Source: Roseovarius sp. (GTDB taxonomy: Bacteria > Pseudomonadota > Alphaproteobacteria > Rhodobacterales > Rhodobacteraceae). From it: a DNA stretch of 64,000 nt. Below the pieces are notes generated by a model that worked only from the letters and a program-made list of their open reading frames with translations, was not told the DNA's origin and searched no databases. Both the position numbers and the translations under genes were made by a program. The stretch's first letter is position 1, and each line of letters begins with the position of its first letter. The stretch is from assembly GCF_030373445.1 (NCBI RefSeq), contig NZ_JAUCYU010000010.1, positions 144,999-208,998 of the forward strand, read 5' to 3'. Shown piece by piece: positions 1-8,313 of this stretch.

Positions 1-1011
1 GCCAGGTTCGACGTGGTCACCGGCGAGCAGCAGAAGAAGCCCTCGAACGCGCCGAGCTATACCAAGGTCTTCGCCAACGCCCTGCTGGAGCACGCCGCAC
101 AGGATGACCGGGTCTGCGCCATCACCGCCGCCATGCCCGACGGTACCGGCCTCGACCTCTTCGAGAAACGCTATCCCAGCCGCTGCTTCGACGTGGGCAT
201 TGCCGAACAGCACGCCGTCACCTTCGCGGGCGGGCTTGCGGCGGGGGGCATGAAACCCTTCGCGGCGCTTTATTCCACCTTCCTGCAGCGCGGCTACGAC
301 CAGGTCGTGCATGACATCGCCATCCAGAACCTGCCGGTCCGCTTCGCCATCGACCGCGCCGGGCTCGTCGGGGCCGATGGCCCGACCCATGCCGGCGCCT
401 TCGACGTGGTCTACCTTGCCTGCCTGCCGAATTTCACCGTGATGGCAGCGGCGGACGAGGCCGAGCTTGTCCACATGGTCGCCACCGCCGTGGCGCATGA
501 CAGCGGGCCCATCGCCTTCCGCTATCCGCGGGGCGAGGGGCAGGGGGTCACCATGCCCGAGCGCGGCGAAGTGCTGGAAATCGGCAAGGGCCGGATCGTC
601 AGCGAGGGCGCCCGCGTCGCCATCCTCTCCTTCGGCACGCGGCTGGGCGAGGTGCGCAAGGCGCGCGAGGCGCTGATGCAGCGCGGGGTCGAGCCGACCA
701 TCGCCGACGCCCGCTTCGCCAAGCCGCTCGATTCCGACCTGATCCTCGACCTCGCCGCCCGGCACGAGGCGCTAATCACCATCGAGGAGGGCTCGGTCGG
801 CGGCTTCGGCAGCCACGTGGCCCAGCTTCTGGCGGAAAACGGTGTCTTCGACCATGGGCTGAAATTCCGCTCCATGGTCCTGCCCGACGTCTTCATCGAC
901 CAGTCGAGCCCCGACGACATGTACGCCACCGCGAAACTCAGCGCGGCGCATATCGAGGCCAAGGTGCTCGACGTCTTGGGCGTGGCCGCCCTCAAGGACA
1001 AGCGCGCCTAA
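1..1011 (+). CDS. dxs: 1-deoxy-D-xylulose-5-phosphate synthase, C-terminal part (truncated by window start)
   Basis: Makes DXP from pyruvate and glyceraldehyde-3-phosphate, the first step of the MEP isoprenoid pathway, using thiamine diphosphate. The frame is open from base 1, so about the first half of the enzyme lies outside the window. The visible part holds the pyrimidine-binding transketolase domain, with the GIAEQHA motif whose glutamate activates the cofactor, and the C-terminal transketolase domain ([14 protein letters not shown]). dxr and uppS, which act later in the same pathway, lie in a separate block about 28 kb away. A hairpin follows the stop. Confidence is high because of the strong motif match. 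Confidence 0.96.
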   Translation, partial: ARFDVVTGEQQKKPSNAPSYTKVFANALLEHAAQDDRVCAITAAMPDGTGLDLFEKRYPSRCFDVGIAEQHAVTFAGGLAAGGMKPFAALYSTFLQRGYDQVVHDIAIQNLPVRFAIDRAGLVGADGPTHAGAFDVVYLACLPNFTVMAAADEAELVHMVATAVAHDSGPIAFRYPRGEGQGVTMPERGEVLEIGKGRIVSEGARVAILSFGTRLGEVRKAREALMQRGVEPTIADARFAKPLDSDLILDLAARHEALITIEEGSVGGFGSHVAQLLAENGVFDHGLKFRSMVLPDVFIDQSSPDDMYATAKLSAAHIEAKVLDVLGVAALKDKRA

Positions 1012-1030
1012 CTAGGCCCCATAAACGCGA

Positions 1031-1062
1031 AAGGCCGGGAACACCCCCCGGCCCTTCTTCTG
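1031..1062. terminator. Bidirectional hairpin between convergent dxs and the corrinoid methyltransferase gene
   Basis: GGCCGGG and CCCGGCC arms (1033-1039 and 1047-1053) are followed by a CTTCTTCT tract on the plus strand and by CTTTCG on the minus strand. It lies between two convergent genes, so it probably serves both. Seen by eye; no folding energy was computed. Confidence 0.6.
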
Positions 1063-1114
1063 GCTGAAAATATCCCGGGGGTTTGGGGGCTGGCCCCCAA
1101 TCCGCCCGATGCCA

Positions 1115-2173
1115 TCAAGCGCGACGCCGCCGACGCCCACCCCGGCCACGGCCTTCCGCTTCCTCGCCCGGCTTCGGCGGCGCCTTGTTGAACCGGATCC
1201 AGTCACCGCCATGCGGGTCGTTGTTGGTCAGGAAGTTGGCGGCGCGGATGGCCTCCATCTCCTTGCCTGCCTTGGGCTTTGTCGAGCCCAGGCCGAAGAG
1301 CTGGCAGAACGTTTCGTCATCCATGTCCTCGGGCAGCACGATCCCCAGCGCGGCAACCTCGGCCTTCTTGGCCTCGATCTCCGACTGTTTCACCGGCAGC
1401 GCGATCGGGTTCATGATCGCGCTGGTCATGCCCGCGCCCATCGCCATCGGCAGGAAGGCGTTGTTGATACCGTGCCGGTTCGGCAGGCCGAACGAGATGT
1501 TCGAGGCGCCGCAGGTCGTGTTCACGCCCAGCTCGTCGCGCAGGCGGCGGACGAGGGTGAAGACCTGCTGACCGGCGGTCGCCATGGCGCCGATCGGCAT
1601 CACCAGCGGGTCGACCACGATGTCATGGGCGGGAATGCCGAAATCGGCGGCGCGTTCGACGATCTTCTTGGCCACGGCAAAACGCACATCGGGGTCTTCG
1701 GAAATGCCGGTATCGTCGTTCGAGATCGCCACCACCGGCACGTTGTATTTCTTGACCAGCGGCAGCACCAGGTCCAGCCGCTCTTCCTCGCCCGTGACGG
1801 AGTTCAGAAGCGGGCGGCCATGCGCGGCGGCCAGCCCGGCCTCGAGCGCCCCCGGCACCGAGCTGTCGATGCAGAGCGGCACATCCACCAGTCCCTGCAC
1901 CAGCTCGACCACCTTGGTCATCAGCGGCGGCTCGGTCTGGTTCGGATCGGGGTTCGAGTTGTAGACAACGCCCGCGTTGATATCGAGCACGTTGGCGCCC
2001 GCCGCGACCTGCGCCAGGGCATCGGACTCCACGGTCGAGAAATCGCCCGCTTCCAGCTCGGCGGCCAGCTTCTTGCGCCCCGTGGGGTTGATCCGCTCGC
2101 CGATCACGCAGAACGGTTCATCGAAGCCGATGACAGCGGTTTTGGTTTTGCTCTCGACGATGGTACGGGTCAT
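1115..2173 (-). CDS. Methyltetrahydrofolate:corrinoid/cobalamin methyltransferase (pterin-binding, DHPS-like fold)
   Basis: Predicted to move a methyl group between a corrinoid protein and tetrahydrofolate, as MtgA/AcsE/MtrH-type enzymes do. Pterin-binding-domain landmarks are clear: GERINPTGRKK near the start, VLDINAGV, PLCIDSSV, the SNDDTG loop, VVDPLVMPIG, and GASNISFGLPNR followed by an Asn-rich stretch. The ATG at 2173 was chosen because an AGGA box precedes it and homology starts there; the frame stays open further upstream. It is the last gene of a three-gene minus-strand operon behind an MTHFR-like gene (10-bp gap). The C-terminus is an unusual Gly/Arg-rich tail of about 15 residues. 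The methyl donor (for example glycine betaine or a related methylamine) cannot be read from this window because no partner corrinoid protein or substrate methyltransferase is present. Confidence 0.87.
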   Translation of the reverse strand: MTRTIVESKTKTAVIGFDEPFCVIGERINPTGRKKLAAELEAGDFSTVESDALAQVAAGANVLDINAGVVYNSNPDPNQTEPPLMTKVVELVQGLVDVPLCIDSSVPGALEAGLAAAHGRPLLNSVTGEEERLDLVLPLVKKYNVPVVAISNDDTGISEDPDVRFAVAKKIVERAADFGIPAHDIVVDPLVMPIGAMATAGQQVFTLVRRLRDELGVNTTCGASNISFGLPNRHGINNAFLPMAMGAGMTSAIMNPIALPVKQSEIEAKKAEVAALGIVLPEDMDDETFCQLFGLGSTKPKAGKEMEAIRAANFLTNNDPHGGDWIRFNKAPPKPGEEAEGRGRGGRRRRRA

Positions 2174-2183
2174 TTTCGATCCT

Positions 2184-3110
2184 TCAGGAGGCGTTTGCGG
2201 GTTTGGTGGCGTCGCCACCGTTCTCGATCGCCCAGGTGGCGTTCGTCTTGATGCCGCCCAGCGGGAAGAAGTGGACGTTGGTGATGTTGAAATCGGGGTT
2301 GGCCTCGCGATGCGCGGCCAGGTCGCGCAGCACGTCATGCGGCTCGTAGGGGAGCAGCAGTTTCGAGACGTCCATCGCGCGCTTCTGCAGCACCTTCAGC
2401 GACGGGCCGACACCACAGGCGATGGCGAACTTGATCAGCGTCTGCAGCTTCGCGGGACCGGCGATGCCAATATGGATCGGCAGGGTGACGCCAGCAGCCG
2501 ACAGACGGTTGGCCCACGCGATCATCGGCTTGGCGTCGAAGGCGAACTGGGTGGCGATGGCCATCTCGGCATCGGTGCGCTCCGAGAATTTCTGCTTCCA
2601 TTGCAGCGCCTCGTCGACGGTTGCGGTGCCACCATTGGGGTCGATGTCGCGGTTGCCCTCGGGGTGGCCGGCCACGTGCAGGCGCTTGAAGCCCGCCTTG
2701 TCGAACTCGCCCGATTCCATCAGCTGCATCGAGCTGTGGAAATCGCCATGCGGCTGGTCCACGCCGCCGGCCAGTAGCAGCGCCTGCTCGACCCCGGCCT
2801 CGCCGTTGTAGCGGGCGATCCAGTCGGCCAGCGTGGCCTTGTCCTTGATGATACGCGCCGGAAAGTGCGGCATCACCGGGTAACCCTCGTCGGCCAGGCG
2901 CTTGGCGGTGGCGACCATGTCGTTGATCGGCGTGCCCTCGATATGGGCGATGTAGACGCGCGTGCCCTCGGGCAGCAGGTCGCGGAAATTCTCGACCTTC
3001 TCGGCGGTGCGCGGCATCACCTCGATCGAGTAGCCTTGCAGAACCGCCTCGAGCCGGCCGTCGGCCACGATCGCGGGTTTCTCACGCTTCTTGAAGTTCA
3101 ACAAAGCCAT
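2184..3110 (-). CDS. Methylenetetrahydrofolate reductase-like protein (divergent MetF family)
   Basis: About 308 residues, resembling the FAD-dependent TIM-barrel methylenetetrahydrofolate reductases. Recognisable stretches are the VMPHFPAR segment, LLLAGGVDQPHGDF and GHPEGNRDID. It would link methyl-THF made by its neighbour with the methylene-THF pool, so the operon looks like a catabolic C1 module rather than methionine synthesis. The ATG at 3110 has a strong GGGAGG box. An alternative ATG at 3143 overlaps the upstream stop (ATGA) and also has a GAAGG box, which would add 11 residues. Family assignment is good; the direction of the reaction is inferred. Confidence 0.82.
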   Translation of the reverse strand: MALLNFKKREKPAIVADGRLEAVLQGYSIEVMPRTAEKVENFRDLLPEGTRVYIAHIEGTPINDMVATAKRLADEGYPVMPHFPARIIKDKATLADWIARYNGEAGVEQALLLAGGVDQPHGDFHSSMQLMESGEFDKAGFKRLHVAGHPEGNRDIDPNGGTATVDEALQWKQKFSERTDAEMAIATQFAFDAKPMIAWANRLSAAGVTLPIHIGIAGPAKLQTLIKFAIACGVGPSLKVLQKRAMDVSKLLLPYEPHDVLRDLAAHREANPDFNITNVHFFPLGGIKTNATWAIENGGDATKPANAS

Positions 3111-3139
3111 CACGGCCTCCCATAGCGCAGGTTTCGGGC

Positions 3140-3436
3140 TCATGCCCAGCCTTCATTGGCGATCAGGGCCTTGATGCGCTCCTGATCATACTCCGCGTCC
3201 AGCCGGGCCGCCTCGGCCTCGGCAACGTCCGCCGCCTCTCCCTCGACCGGGTAGGGCGCAGCCTTGCGCCACTCGGCCAGATAGGTGTCGGTATCCGACG
3301 CCCCCACCTTCATCGCGGCGCGGTCGATCGCCTGCTCGAAACGCTCGGGCAGTTGCTTTTTCGCGCCGCGGCGGCCCTTTCCGACGATGACTTGCGCCGG
3401 AATATCCCGCCAGTAGACGATGGTGACATCAACCAT
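3140..3436 (-). CDS. Small PF13769-type ('virulence factor' domain) protein of the C1 operon
   Basis: A 98-residue protein that opens with VTIVYWRDIPAQVIVGKGRRGAK-type sequence, matching the family named virulence factor after a Brucella member. In Rhodobacteraceae this family habitually sits beside MTHFR-like and methyl-THF:corrinoid methyltransferase genes, as it does here, where it is first in the operon and overlaps the possible upstream start of the next gene by 4 bp. That context argues for a role in corrinoid/folate methyl transfer rather than virulence. There is no signal peptide or membrane segment. The biochemical role is unknown. Confidence 0.75.
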   Translation of the reverse strand: MVDVTIVYWRDIPAQVIVGKGRRGAKKQLPERFEQAIDRAAMKVGASDTDTYLAEWRKAAPYPVEGEAADVAEAEAARLDAEYDQERIKALIANEGWA

Positions 3437-3501
3437 GACTGATTCCTCGTTTTCAGTGGCCTCTCTCTAAAGCAGCATGGGCCACCGGCAGGGTCGAATT
3501 T

Positions 3502-3528
3502 CGACAGAACGCGCGCATACTGCGACAG
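3502..3528. promoter_or_regulatory. Tandem CGACAG repeat with 21-bp period upstream of the C1 operon
   Basis: CGACAG occurs at 3502-3507 and again at 3523-3528, exactly 21 bp (two helical turns) apart, 66-92 bp upstream of the first gene of the minus-strand operon (CTGTCG on that strand). Two same-facing half-sites one 21-bp repeat apart is the usual geometry of AraC-family operators. The regulator is not encoded next to it. Seen in sequence; function is inferred. Confidence 0.45.
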
Positions 3529-3672
3529 TCTGACCCTAGCGAGCCATCGCGCCCCGTTCCAGTACCGTTAGCCGGAAATGCTTTCATATTCATAATGTGA
3601 AACGCCAAACGCTTGCGCGACGCGCCGCAAGAGCCTACCTTTGATTCAACTCGAAATGGAGGGCGTAAGAGT

Positions 3673-4785
3673 ATGGCGCCCAAGCGTCCCGTAAGTGCGG
3701 GCGCGATCCCGAAAGCGGTAGAGAGCCCCGCACTGACCCGGCCCGATGCGCCGCCGCTTTACGCGGCGTTGGATCTGGGCACCAACAGTTGCCGTATGCT
3801 GATTGCCCGTCCCAAGGGCGGCCAATTTTCAGTTGTCGACAGCTTCTCCAAGTCTGTCCAGCTCGGCTCGGGACTCGAGAAGAGCGGGCGGCTTTCGCGT
3901 GCCTCGATCTACCGGACGATCCAGGCGTTGCGGGTCTGCCAGCAGAAGCTCAAGCGCAACAAGGTGCTCAAGATGCGCCTCGTCGCGACCGAGGCCTGCC
4001 GCCGCGCCGCCAACGGGCGCGAGTTCATGGACCGGGTCTATCGCGAAACCGGCCTGCGGCTGGAAATCATCCAGCCCCAGCAGGAGGCCCAGCTTGCCGT
4101 CGTTTCCTGCGCGCCGCTGGTCAGCCCGAAGACCGAACAACTTCTGGTGGTGGATATCGGCGGGGGCTCGACAGAACTGGTCTGGATCGACCTGACCGAC
4201 GTCCCGCCCCAGGGCCGGGCGCGTGCGATCATGCGGATGCATGGCGGCTTCGACCTGCCCGATGATGGCGGGCCCCGGGCGCGGGTCGTCGACTGGATCA
4301 GCGTGCCGTTGGGCGTTGCCACCCTGCGCGACCAGTTCCGCGACGTCGAGGATGACAGCGCGCGCTTCGCGCTGATGAGCTGGTTCTTCGAGGAAAACCT
4401 CGCCGAATTCGCGCCCTACAAGGACGAACCCCCGCGCGAGGGCTTCCAGATCGTCGGCACCTCCGGCACCGTCACCACCGTCGCCGCCAGCCACCTGGGC
4501 CTCAAGCGCTATGACCGCAACAAGGTCGACGGGCTTCGCATGACCTCGGATGAAATCGACAAGGTGATCCGCAACTACCTTGCCCTCGGCCCCGCCGGGC
4601 GGCGCCGCGACCCTCGCATCGGCATCGACCGGCAGGCCCTGATCATGTCGGGCGCGGCAATCCTTCAGGCCCTGCTGCGCTGCTGGCCCACCGATCGGCT
4701 TTCGGTGGCCGATCGCGGGCTGCGCGAGGGCATACTCTACGCGCTCATGTCCTCCGACGGGGTGCTCGAAGATACGGACGCATGA
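3673..4785 (+). CDS. ppx: Ppx/GppA-family exopolyphosphatase / pppGpp phosphohydrolase
   Basis: Hydrolyses terminal phosphates of polyphosphate or converts pppGpp to ppGpp. It carries the ASKHA-fold phosphate loops: [15 protein letters not shown] near residue 30, [13 protein letters not shown], and [12 protein letters not shown]. At about 370 residues it is the short two-domain form without the C-terminal HD-like domain of E. coli Ppx. The ATG at 3673 follows a GGAGG box; an in-frame upstream start at 3613 is less likely. Its stop overlaps the rlmE start (ATGA), so the two are translationally coupled, a pairing common in alphaproteobacteria. Which substrate it prefers cannot be decided from sequence. 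Confidence 0.9.
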   Translation: MAPKRPVSAGAIPKAVESPALTRPDAPPLYAALDLGTNSCRMLIARPKGGQFSVVDSFSKSVQLGSGLEKSGRLSRASIYRTIQALRVCQQKLKRNKVLKMRLVATEACRRAANGREFMDRVYRETGLRLEIIQPQQEAQLAVVSCAPLVSPKTEQLLVVDIGGGSTELVWIDLTDVPPQGRARAIMRMHGGFDLPDDGGPRARVVDWISVPLGVATLRDQFRDVEDDSARFALMSWFFEENLAEFAPYKDEPPREGFQIVGTSGTVTTVAASHLGLKRYDRNKVDGLRMTSDEIDKVIRNYLALGPAGRRRDPRIGIDRQALIMSGAAILQALLRCWPTDRLSVADRGLREGILYALMSSDGVLEDTDA

Positions 4786-5510
4786 TGGCCAAGAAACCGG
4801 ACGGAAAAAACACCTCGGGGCGCGGACAGCGCGATCTGACGGTCAAGGTGAAAACCGCGCGGGGGCGCAAGTCGTCCTCGACCCGCTGGCTGCAACGGCA
4901 GCTGAACGACCCTTACGTGAAACGGGCGCAGGCCGAGGGCTATCGCGGCCGCGCGGCCTTCAAGATCATGGAACTCGACGACAAGTTCCGCTTCCTCGTT
5001 CCGGGCGCGCGGGTGGTCGACCTCGGCTGCGCCCCCGGCGGCTGGTGCCAGGTGGCGGTGCCCCGTGTGAACGCCCTGGGCGAGAAGGCGGGCAAGGCGC
5101 GGGGCTTCATCCTCGGGGTCGACCTGCAGGAGGTGGAGCCCATCGCCGGGGTCGATCTGCACCAGCTCGATTTCATGGACGAGGGGGCCGACGACAAGGT
5201 CAAGGAATGGCTCGGCGGCAAGGCCGATGTCGTCATGTCCGACATGGCGGCCGCCAGTTCCGGCCACAAGCAGACCGACCATTTGCGCATCATCGCCCTT
5301 TGCGAGGCCGCGGCCTATCTCGCCTTCGACGTGCTGGAAGAGGGCGGCACTTTCGTCTCGAAAGTCCTGGCCGGCGGGGCCGAGGGCGAATTGCAGAAGC
5401 TCCTCAAGCAGCGCTTCACCAAGGTCGCCAACGTCAAGCCGCCGGCATCGCGATCCGACAGTTCCGAGAAGTTCGTGGTGGCAACGGGCTACCGCGGCGC
5501 GCCCGAGTAG
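4782..5510 (+). CDS. rlmE: 23S rRNA (uridine-2552-2'-O)-methyltransferase RlmE (FtsJ)
   Basis: Methylates the 2'-OH of U2552 in the A-loop of 23S rRNA, a late step of 50S assembly. The SAM-binding motif [15 protein letters not shown] is intact, and the expected Lys-Asp-Lys catalytic residues are visible in [17 protein letters not shown] and VSKVLAGG. It is 242 residues, slightly longer than the E. coli enzyme because of a basic N-terminal tail. It overlaps ppx by 4 bp; a second ATG immediately downstream (4785) is an equally plausible start. Confidence 0.95.
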   Translation: MMAKKPDGKNTSGRGQRDLTVKVKTARGRKSSSTRWLQRQLNDPYVKRAQAEGYRGRAAFKIMELDDKFRFLVPGARVVDLGCAPGGWCQVAVPRVNALGEKAGKARGFILGVDLQEVEPIAGVDLHQLDFMDEGADDKVKEWLGGKADVVMSDMAAASSGHKQTDHLRIIALCEAAAYLAFDVLEEGGTFVSKVLAGGAEGELQKLLKQRFTKVANVKPPASRSDSSEKFVVATGYRGAPE

Positions 5511-5513
5511 CCC

Positions 5514-5747
5514 TCAGCCCCGGGCCGACAAGGTCTGCGCCGCCCGCTTGGCGAACGCGGCGCTGTCCTCCTGGGCCATCTCTTTCGTCAGCCACGTCTC
5601 ACGGCGCAGCGCCGCAAGGTTGTCCTGGCGGATCAGTTCGAACAGCCGCGCATGGCGCGACGGGGTGACGGGCAGGGGCAGCGGGGCAGGGCGCAAGGCA
5701 CGAATCTCCAGGTACTCGCAAGACACTACATTACCCGGAGTTACCAT
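5514..5747 (-). CDS. Hypothetical 77-residue protein
   Basis: A short frame convergent with rlmE and only 3 bp from its stop. Codon third positions are GC-rich over most of its length, as in real genes here, and the C-terminal half (FELIRQDNLAALRRETWL onward) looks like an amphipathic helical segment. There is no obvious Shine-Dalgarno for the ATG at 5747; an internal GTG could be used instead. No family recognised and no signal peptide. It may be a real small cytoplasmic protein, but this is uncertain. Confidence 0.42.
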   Translation of the reverse strand: MVTPGNVVSCEYLEIRALRPAPLPLPVTPSRHARLFELIRQDNLAALRRETWLTKEMAQEDSAAFAKRAAQTLSARG

Positions 5748-5799
5748 CGGATTGAGGCGTAATCTGCCCGAAACGAGGGGCTTTGCGTGACAAACCGGC

Positions 5800-6720
5800 C
5801 TAGATCGTCAACACCAGCGCCAATGACAGCAGGGTCAGCGCGCTGGTGCCCACGATGATCTGCGCGATCCGGTCGGCCCGCACGTCGTAGAGCAGCGCCA
5901 TGCTGAAGGCCATCGCCCCCGCGGGGCCGGCCGCGGCAAGGATGAACTGCTGGCTTTGAGGGGTCCAGCCCGGCGACACGGCGGCGAAAACCACCCAGAT
6001 CAGCGCCGGAAAGGCCAGCATCTTGATCGCACCCACCGTCAGCACCACCGGATCGGCCGACATGCGCGTCTTCGACAGCACCACGCCCAGGGCAAACAGC
6101 GCGATCGGCGGGGCCGCGGCGCCGTTGAAGTCGATGAACGTATCCACCGGCCCGGGCATAGCTACCTGCGCCAGCCCGGCGACAAGCCCGGCGAGAATGG
6201 CCACGATCAGCGGCATCCGCACCAGTTTCCCGGCAATCGCGCCGGGCTGCCACGCGTCGCTGCCGTGAAGCTCCAGGAAAATCAGCGAGCCCGCGAACAG
6301 GAACAGCACGTCCAGCACGATGACTGAAACGACGGGCCCGACGCCTCCTGCGCCGTAGACCAGCTGCGAGATCGGCAGGATATACATCACCGTGTTGGAA
6401 AACACCGCGCAGACGCCCAGCAGCACCGCCTCCGTCACGGCACAGGCAAAGAACCTGCGCGCCCCGAGGTACACGAGCACGAAAACCACGGCTTCGCCCG
6501 CGGCATAGATCAGAAGCTTGTCCCAGACGAACGCCCCGAAATCCGACCGTGCCAGCAGCCCGAACACCAGCACCGGCATCGGGATCGACATGGCGAACCG
6601 GTTGATGATCCGGGCGTTCTCTTCGGTCGCCCGCCCGGTGCGGCCCAGCAGGTAACCGATGATGGCAATCGCGAAGATCGGCAGGATCGGGTCGGTCAGA
6701 AACTTGATAATGCTGGGCAA
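5800..6720 (-). CDS. AEC-family (auxin efflux carrier-like) permease
   Basis: Membrane transporter with about ten hydrophobic segments in the 5+5 arrangement of the AEC family. It begins FLTDPILPIFAIAIIGYLLGR, a characteristic first helix, and contains the polar-interrupted helices FSNTVMYILP and GAMAFSMALL. Bacterial members export or import small organic acids; the substrate here is unknown. The start is taken as TTG at 6720 because an AAAGGAG box lies 7 bp upstream and homology begins with that codon; an ATG at 6741 sits before the ribosome-binding site and is unlikely. Neighbours give no functional clue. Confidence 0.85.
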   Translation of the reverse strand: MPSIIKFLTDPILPIFAIAIIGYLLGRTGRATEENARIINRFAMSIPMPVLVFGLLARSDFGAFVWDKLLIYAAGEAVVFVLVYLGARRFFACAVTEAVLLGVCAVFSNTVMYILPISQLVYGAGGVGPVVSVIVLDVLFLFAGSLIFLELHGSDAWQPGAIAGKLVRMPLIVAILAGLVAGLAQVAMPGPVDTFIDFNGAAAPPIALFALGVVLSKTRMSADPVVLTVGAIKMLAFPALIWVVFAAVSPGWTPQSQQFILAAAGPAGAMAFSMALLYDVRADRIAQIIVGTSALTLLSLALVLTI

Positions 6721-7040
6721 TCTCGCGCTCCTTTCCCCCATCAATAGAGCAGTCGCCCGGGAATGCAATCGCGTGGCCGCGGAGCGCAGGCAACCCGCCC
6801 TTGTATTCGGCATCCGTGGCATCCTAGATAGGCCCGGTTTCGACGGTGCGACCGGACATGGAAACAAGATCGCGTCGCGGGATGCAGGATGGGAATGCGA
6901 GAGTATCGACTTGATGTACGGGCCGCGGCCAGGACATTGGCCATTGAAGTCCCAAGGCGCACGCTTCGGCGGCGACGCGCCAACGCGTCCGGCACGTTGA
7001 CGTGTATTCGTACCATGAACGGTGATCTCGGGGAAATGGC
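6721..7040. other. Intergenic region between the AEC permease and the RsmB-family gene
   Basis: 320 bases between divergent genes. A 49-codon plus-strand frame (6895-7044) ends across the next start, but it has no ribosome-binding site and its protein is Arg-rich and low in complexity, so it is not called. No hairpin terminator or recognisable operator was found. Both flanking promoters must lie here. Confidence 0.5.
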
Positions 7041-8210
7041 ATGACCCCCGGCGCGCGCGTTGCAGCGGCCATTGCGGTGCTGGACCAGGTGCTTGACGGC
7101 CAGCCTGCCGAACAGAGCCTCACCCGCTGGGCCCGCGGCGCCCGCTATGCCGGGTCGAAAGACCGTGCGGCCGTGCGGGACCATGTTTTTCAGGCGATCC
7201 GCTGCCTGCGGTCCTATGCCTCTCTCGGCGGCGCCCGCACGGGGCGGGGGGTGATGATCGGCGCACTCCGGGCAGGGGAAACCGATCCGGACACGCTCTT
7301 CACCGGCGAAGGCCACGCACCGGCCCCGCTCACCCAAGAGGAGCAAGTCGCCGGCGGGCCGCCCGAGGCCGAAGGCGACCGGCTCGATCTCCCCGACTGG
7401 CTGGTCACGGCGTTCCGCGAGACCCTTGGCGACGATGCCGTCGCCGCCGCTCATGCCCTCCGTTGCCGTGCCCCGGTTACCCTCCGCGTGAACGAGCGCA
7501 TGAAGAACAGGCAACAAGCCTCGGAATTGCTGGAAAAAGATTGTGTTTCCGTCCATCCGGTCGATATTGCCCCCACGGCCTTGATCGTCACGTCCGGCAC
7601 CCGCCGCATCGCCGGATCCTCGGCATACCGTGACGGGATCGTCGAATTGCAGGACGGCAGCAGCCAGGCCGCGATGCATGCGCTCACGGTTTCGCCCGGC
7701 AGCAGGGTTCTCGATTACTGTGCCGGCGGCGGCGGCAAGACCCTCGCGCTCGCCGCCCGCCACGACGGCACATGGTTTGCCCATGACGCCGAGCCGGCCC
7801 GGATGAAGGATCTGCCGCCCCGCGCTGCCCGCGCCGGGTGCGCCGTCACGCTCCTGTCTGCCGCCGACCTGACCCGCCACGCGCCCTACGACCTCGTGCT
7901 TTGCGACGTGCCCTGTTCCGGCAGCGGCACCTGGCGGCGCGCCCCGGAGGCGAAGTGGCGGCTCGTTCCCGCCCGGTTCGCCGAACTGACGACGCTGCAG
8001 TCCGAGATCCTCGACCACGCGAAATCCCTCGTGCGGCCGGGCGGGGCGCTCGTCTACACGACCTGCTCGATCCTGCGCCCGGAAAACGAAGATAGAACCG
8101 ATGAATTCATCGCGAATTCAGACGGGTGGGAGATGAAGTTCCAGCGAAGATGGCCAATTTCGGACACCGGAGACGGGTTCTACCTGGCGCAGTTCACTGC
8201 GCCCGGATGA
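7041..8210 (+). CDS. rsmB: RsmB/NOP2-family rRNA (cytosine-C5)-methyltransferase
   Basis: SAM-dependent m5C methyltransferase, probably acting on 16S rRNA. The 389-residue protein has an N-terminal helical NusB-like region, then the Rossmann methyltransferase domain with VLDYCAGGGGKTL (SAM binding), motif IV DVPCSGSGTWRR with its proline-cysteine, and motif VI TTCSILRPEN carrying the catalytic cysteine. Both catalytic cysteines are intact. It is shorter than E. coli RsmB (429), as usual for this family in Rhodobacterales, so the exact target base is inferred. Monocistronic by appearance; cckA follows after a promoter-like gap. Confidence 0.85.
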   Translation: MTPGARVAAAIAVLDQVLDGQPAEQSLTRWARGARYAGSKDRAAVRDHVFQAIRCLRSYASLGGARTGRGVMIGALRAGETDPDTLFTGEGHAPAPLTQEEQVAGGPPEAEGDRLDLPDWLVTAFRETLGDDAVAAAHALRCRAPVTLRVNERMKNRQQASELLEKDCVSVHPVDIAPTALIVTSGTRRIAGSSAYRDGIVELQDGSSQAAMHALTVSPGSRVLDYCAGGGGKTLALAARHDGTWFAHDAEPARMKDLPPRAARAGCAVTLLSAADLTRHAPYDLVLCDVPCSGSGTWRRAPEAKWRLVPARFAELTTLQSEILDHAKSLVRPGGALVYTTCSILRPENEDRTDEFIANSDGWEMKFQRRWPISDTGDGFYLAQFTAPG

Positions 8211-8247
8211 CGCAAGCTGCAACCTTGACCTGCAGAATTGGGGGCCG

Positions 8248-8262
8248 TTAAACCATGCTTAA
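8248..8262. promoter_or_regulatory. CtrA box (perfect TTAA-N7-TTAA) upstream of cckA
   Basis: TTAA at 8248-8251 and TTAA at 8259-8262 are separated by exactly seven bases, matching the full CtrA recognition sequence. It lies 52 bp before the first possible cckA start, in a 103-bp intergenic gap, a position suitable for direct activation or repression. Binding by CtrA is inferred from the motif. Confidence 0.7.
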
Positions 8263-8313
8263 TCTTTTTGGGAAAAACAGGGGTTATCGCTGGTTTTCAT
8301 TCGGGGCACGGAT

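Noticed and set aside
3556..3570. GTTC-N7-GTTA, a near SOS box upstream of ppx
   Set aside because: One mismatch in a critical base and no repair-related gene; single near-matches of an 8-base motif are expected by chance in 64 kb.
6895..7044. 49-codon frame just upstream of the RsmB-family gene
   Set aside because: No ribosome-binding site, Arg-rich low-complexity product and no recognisable similarity.
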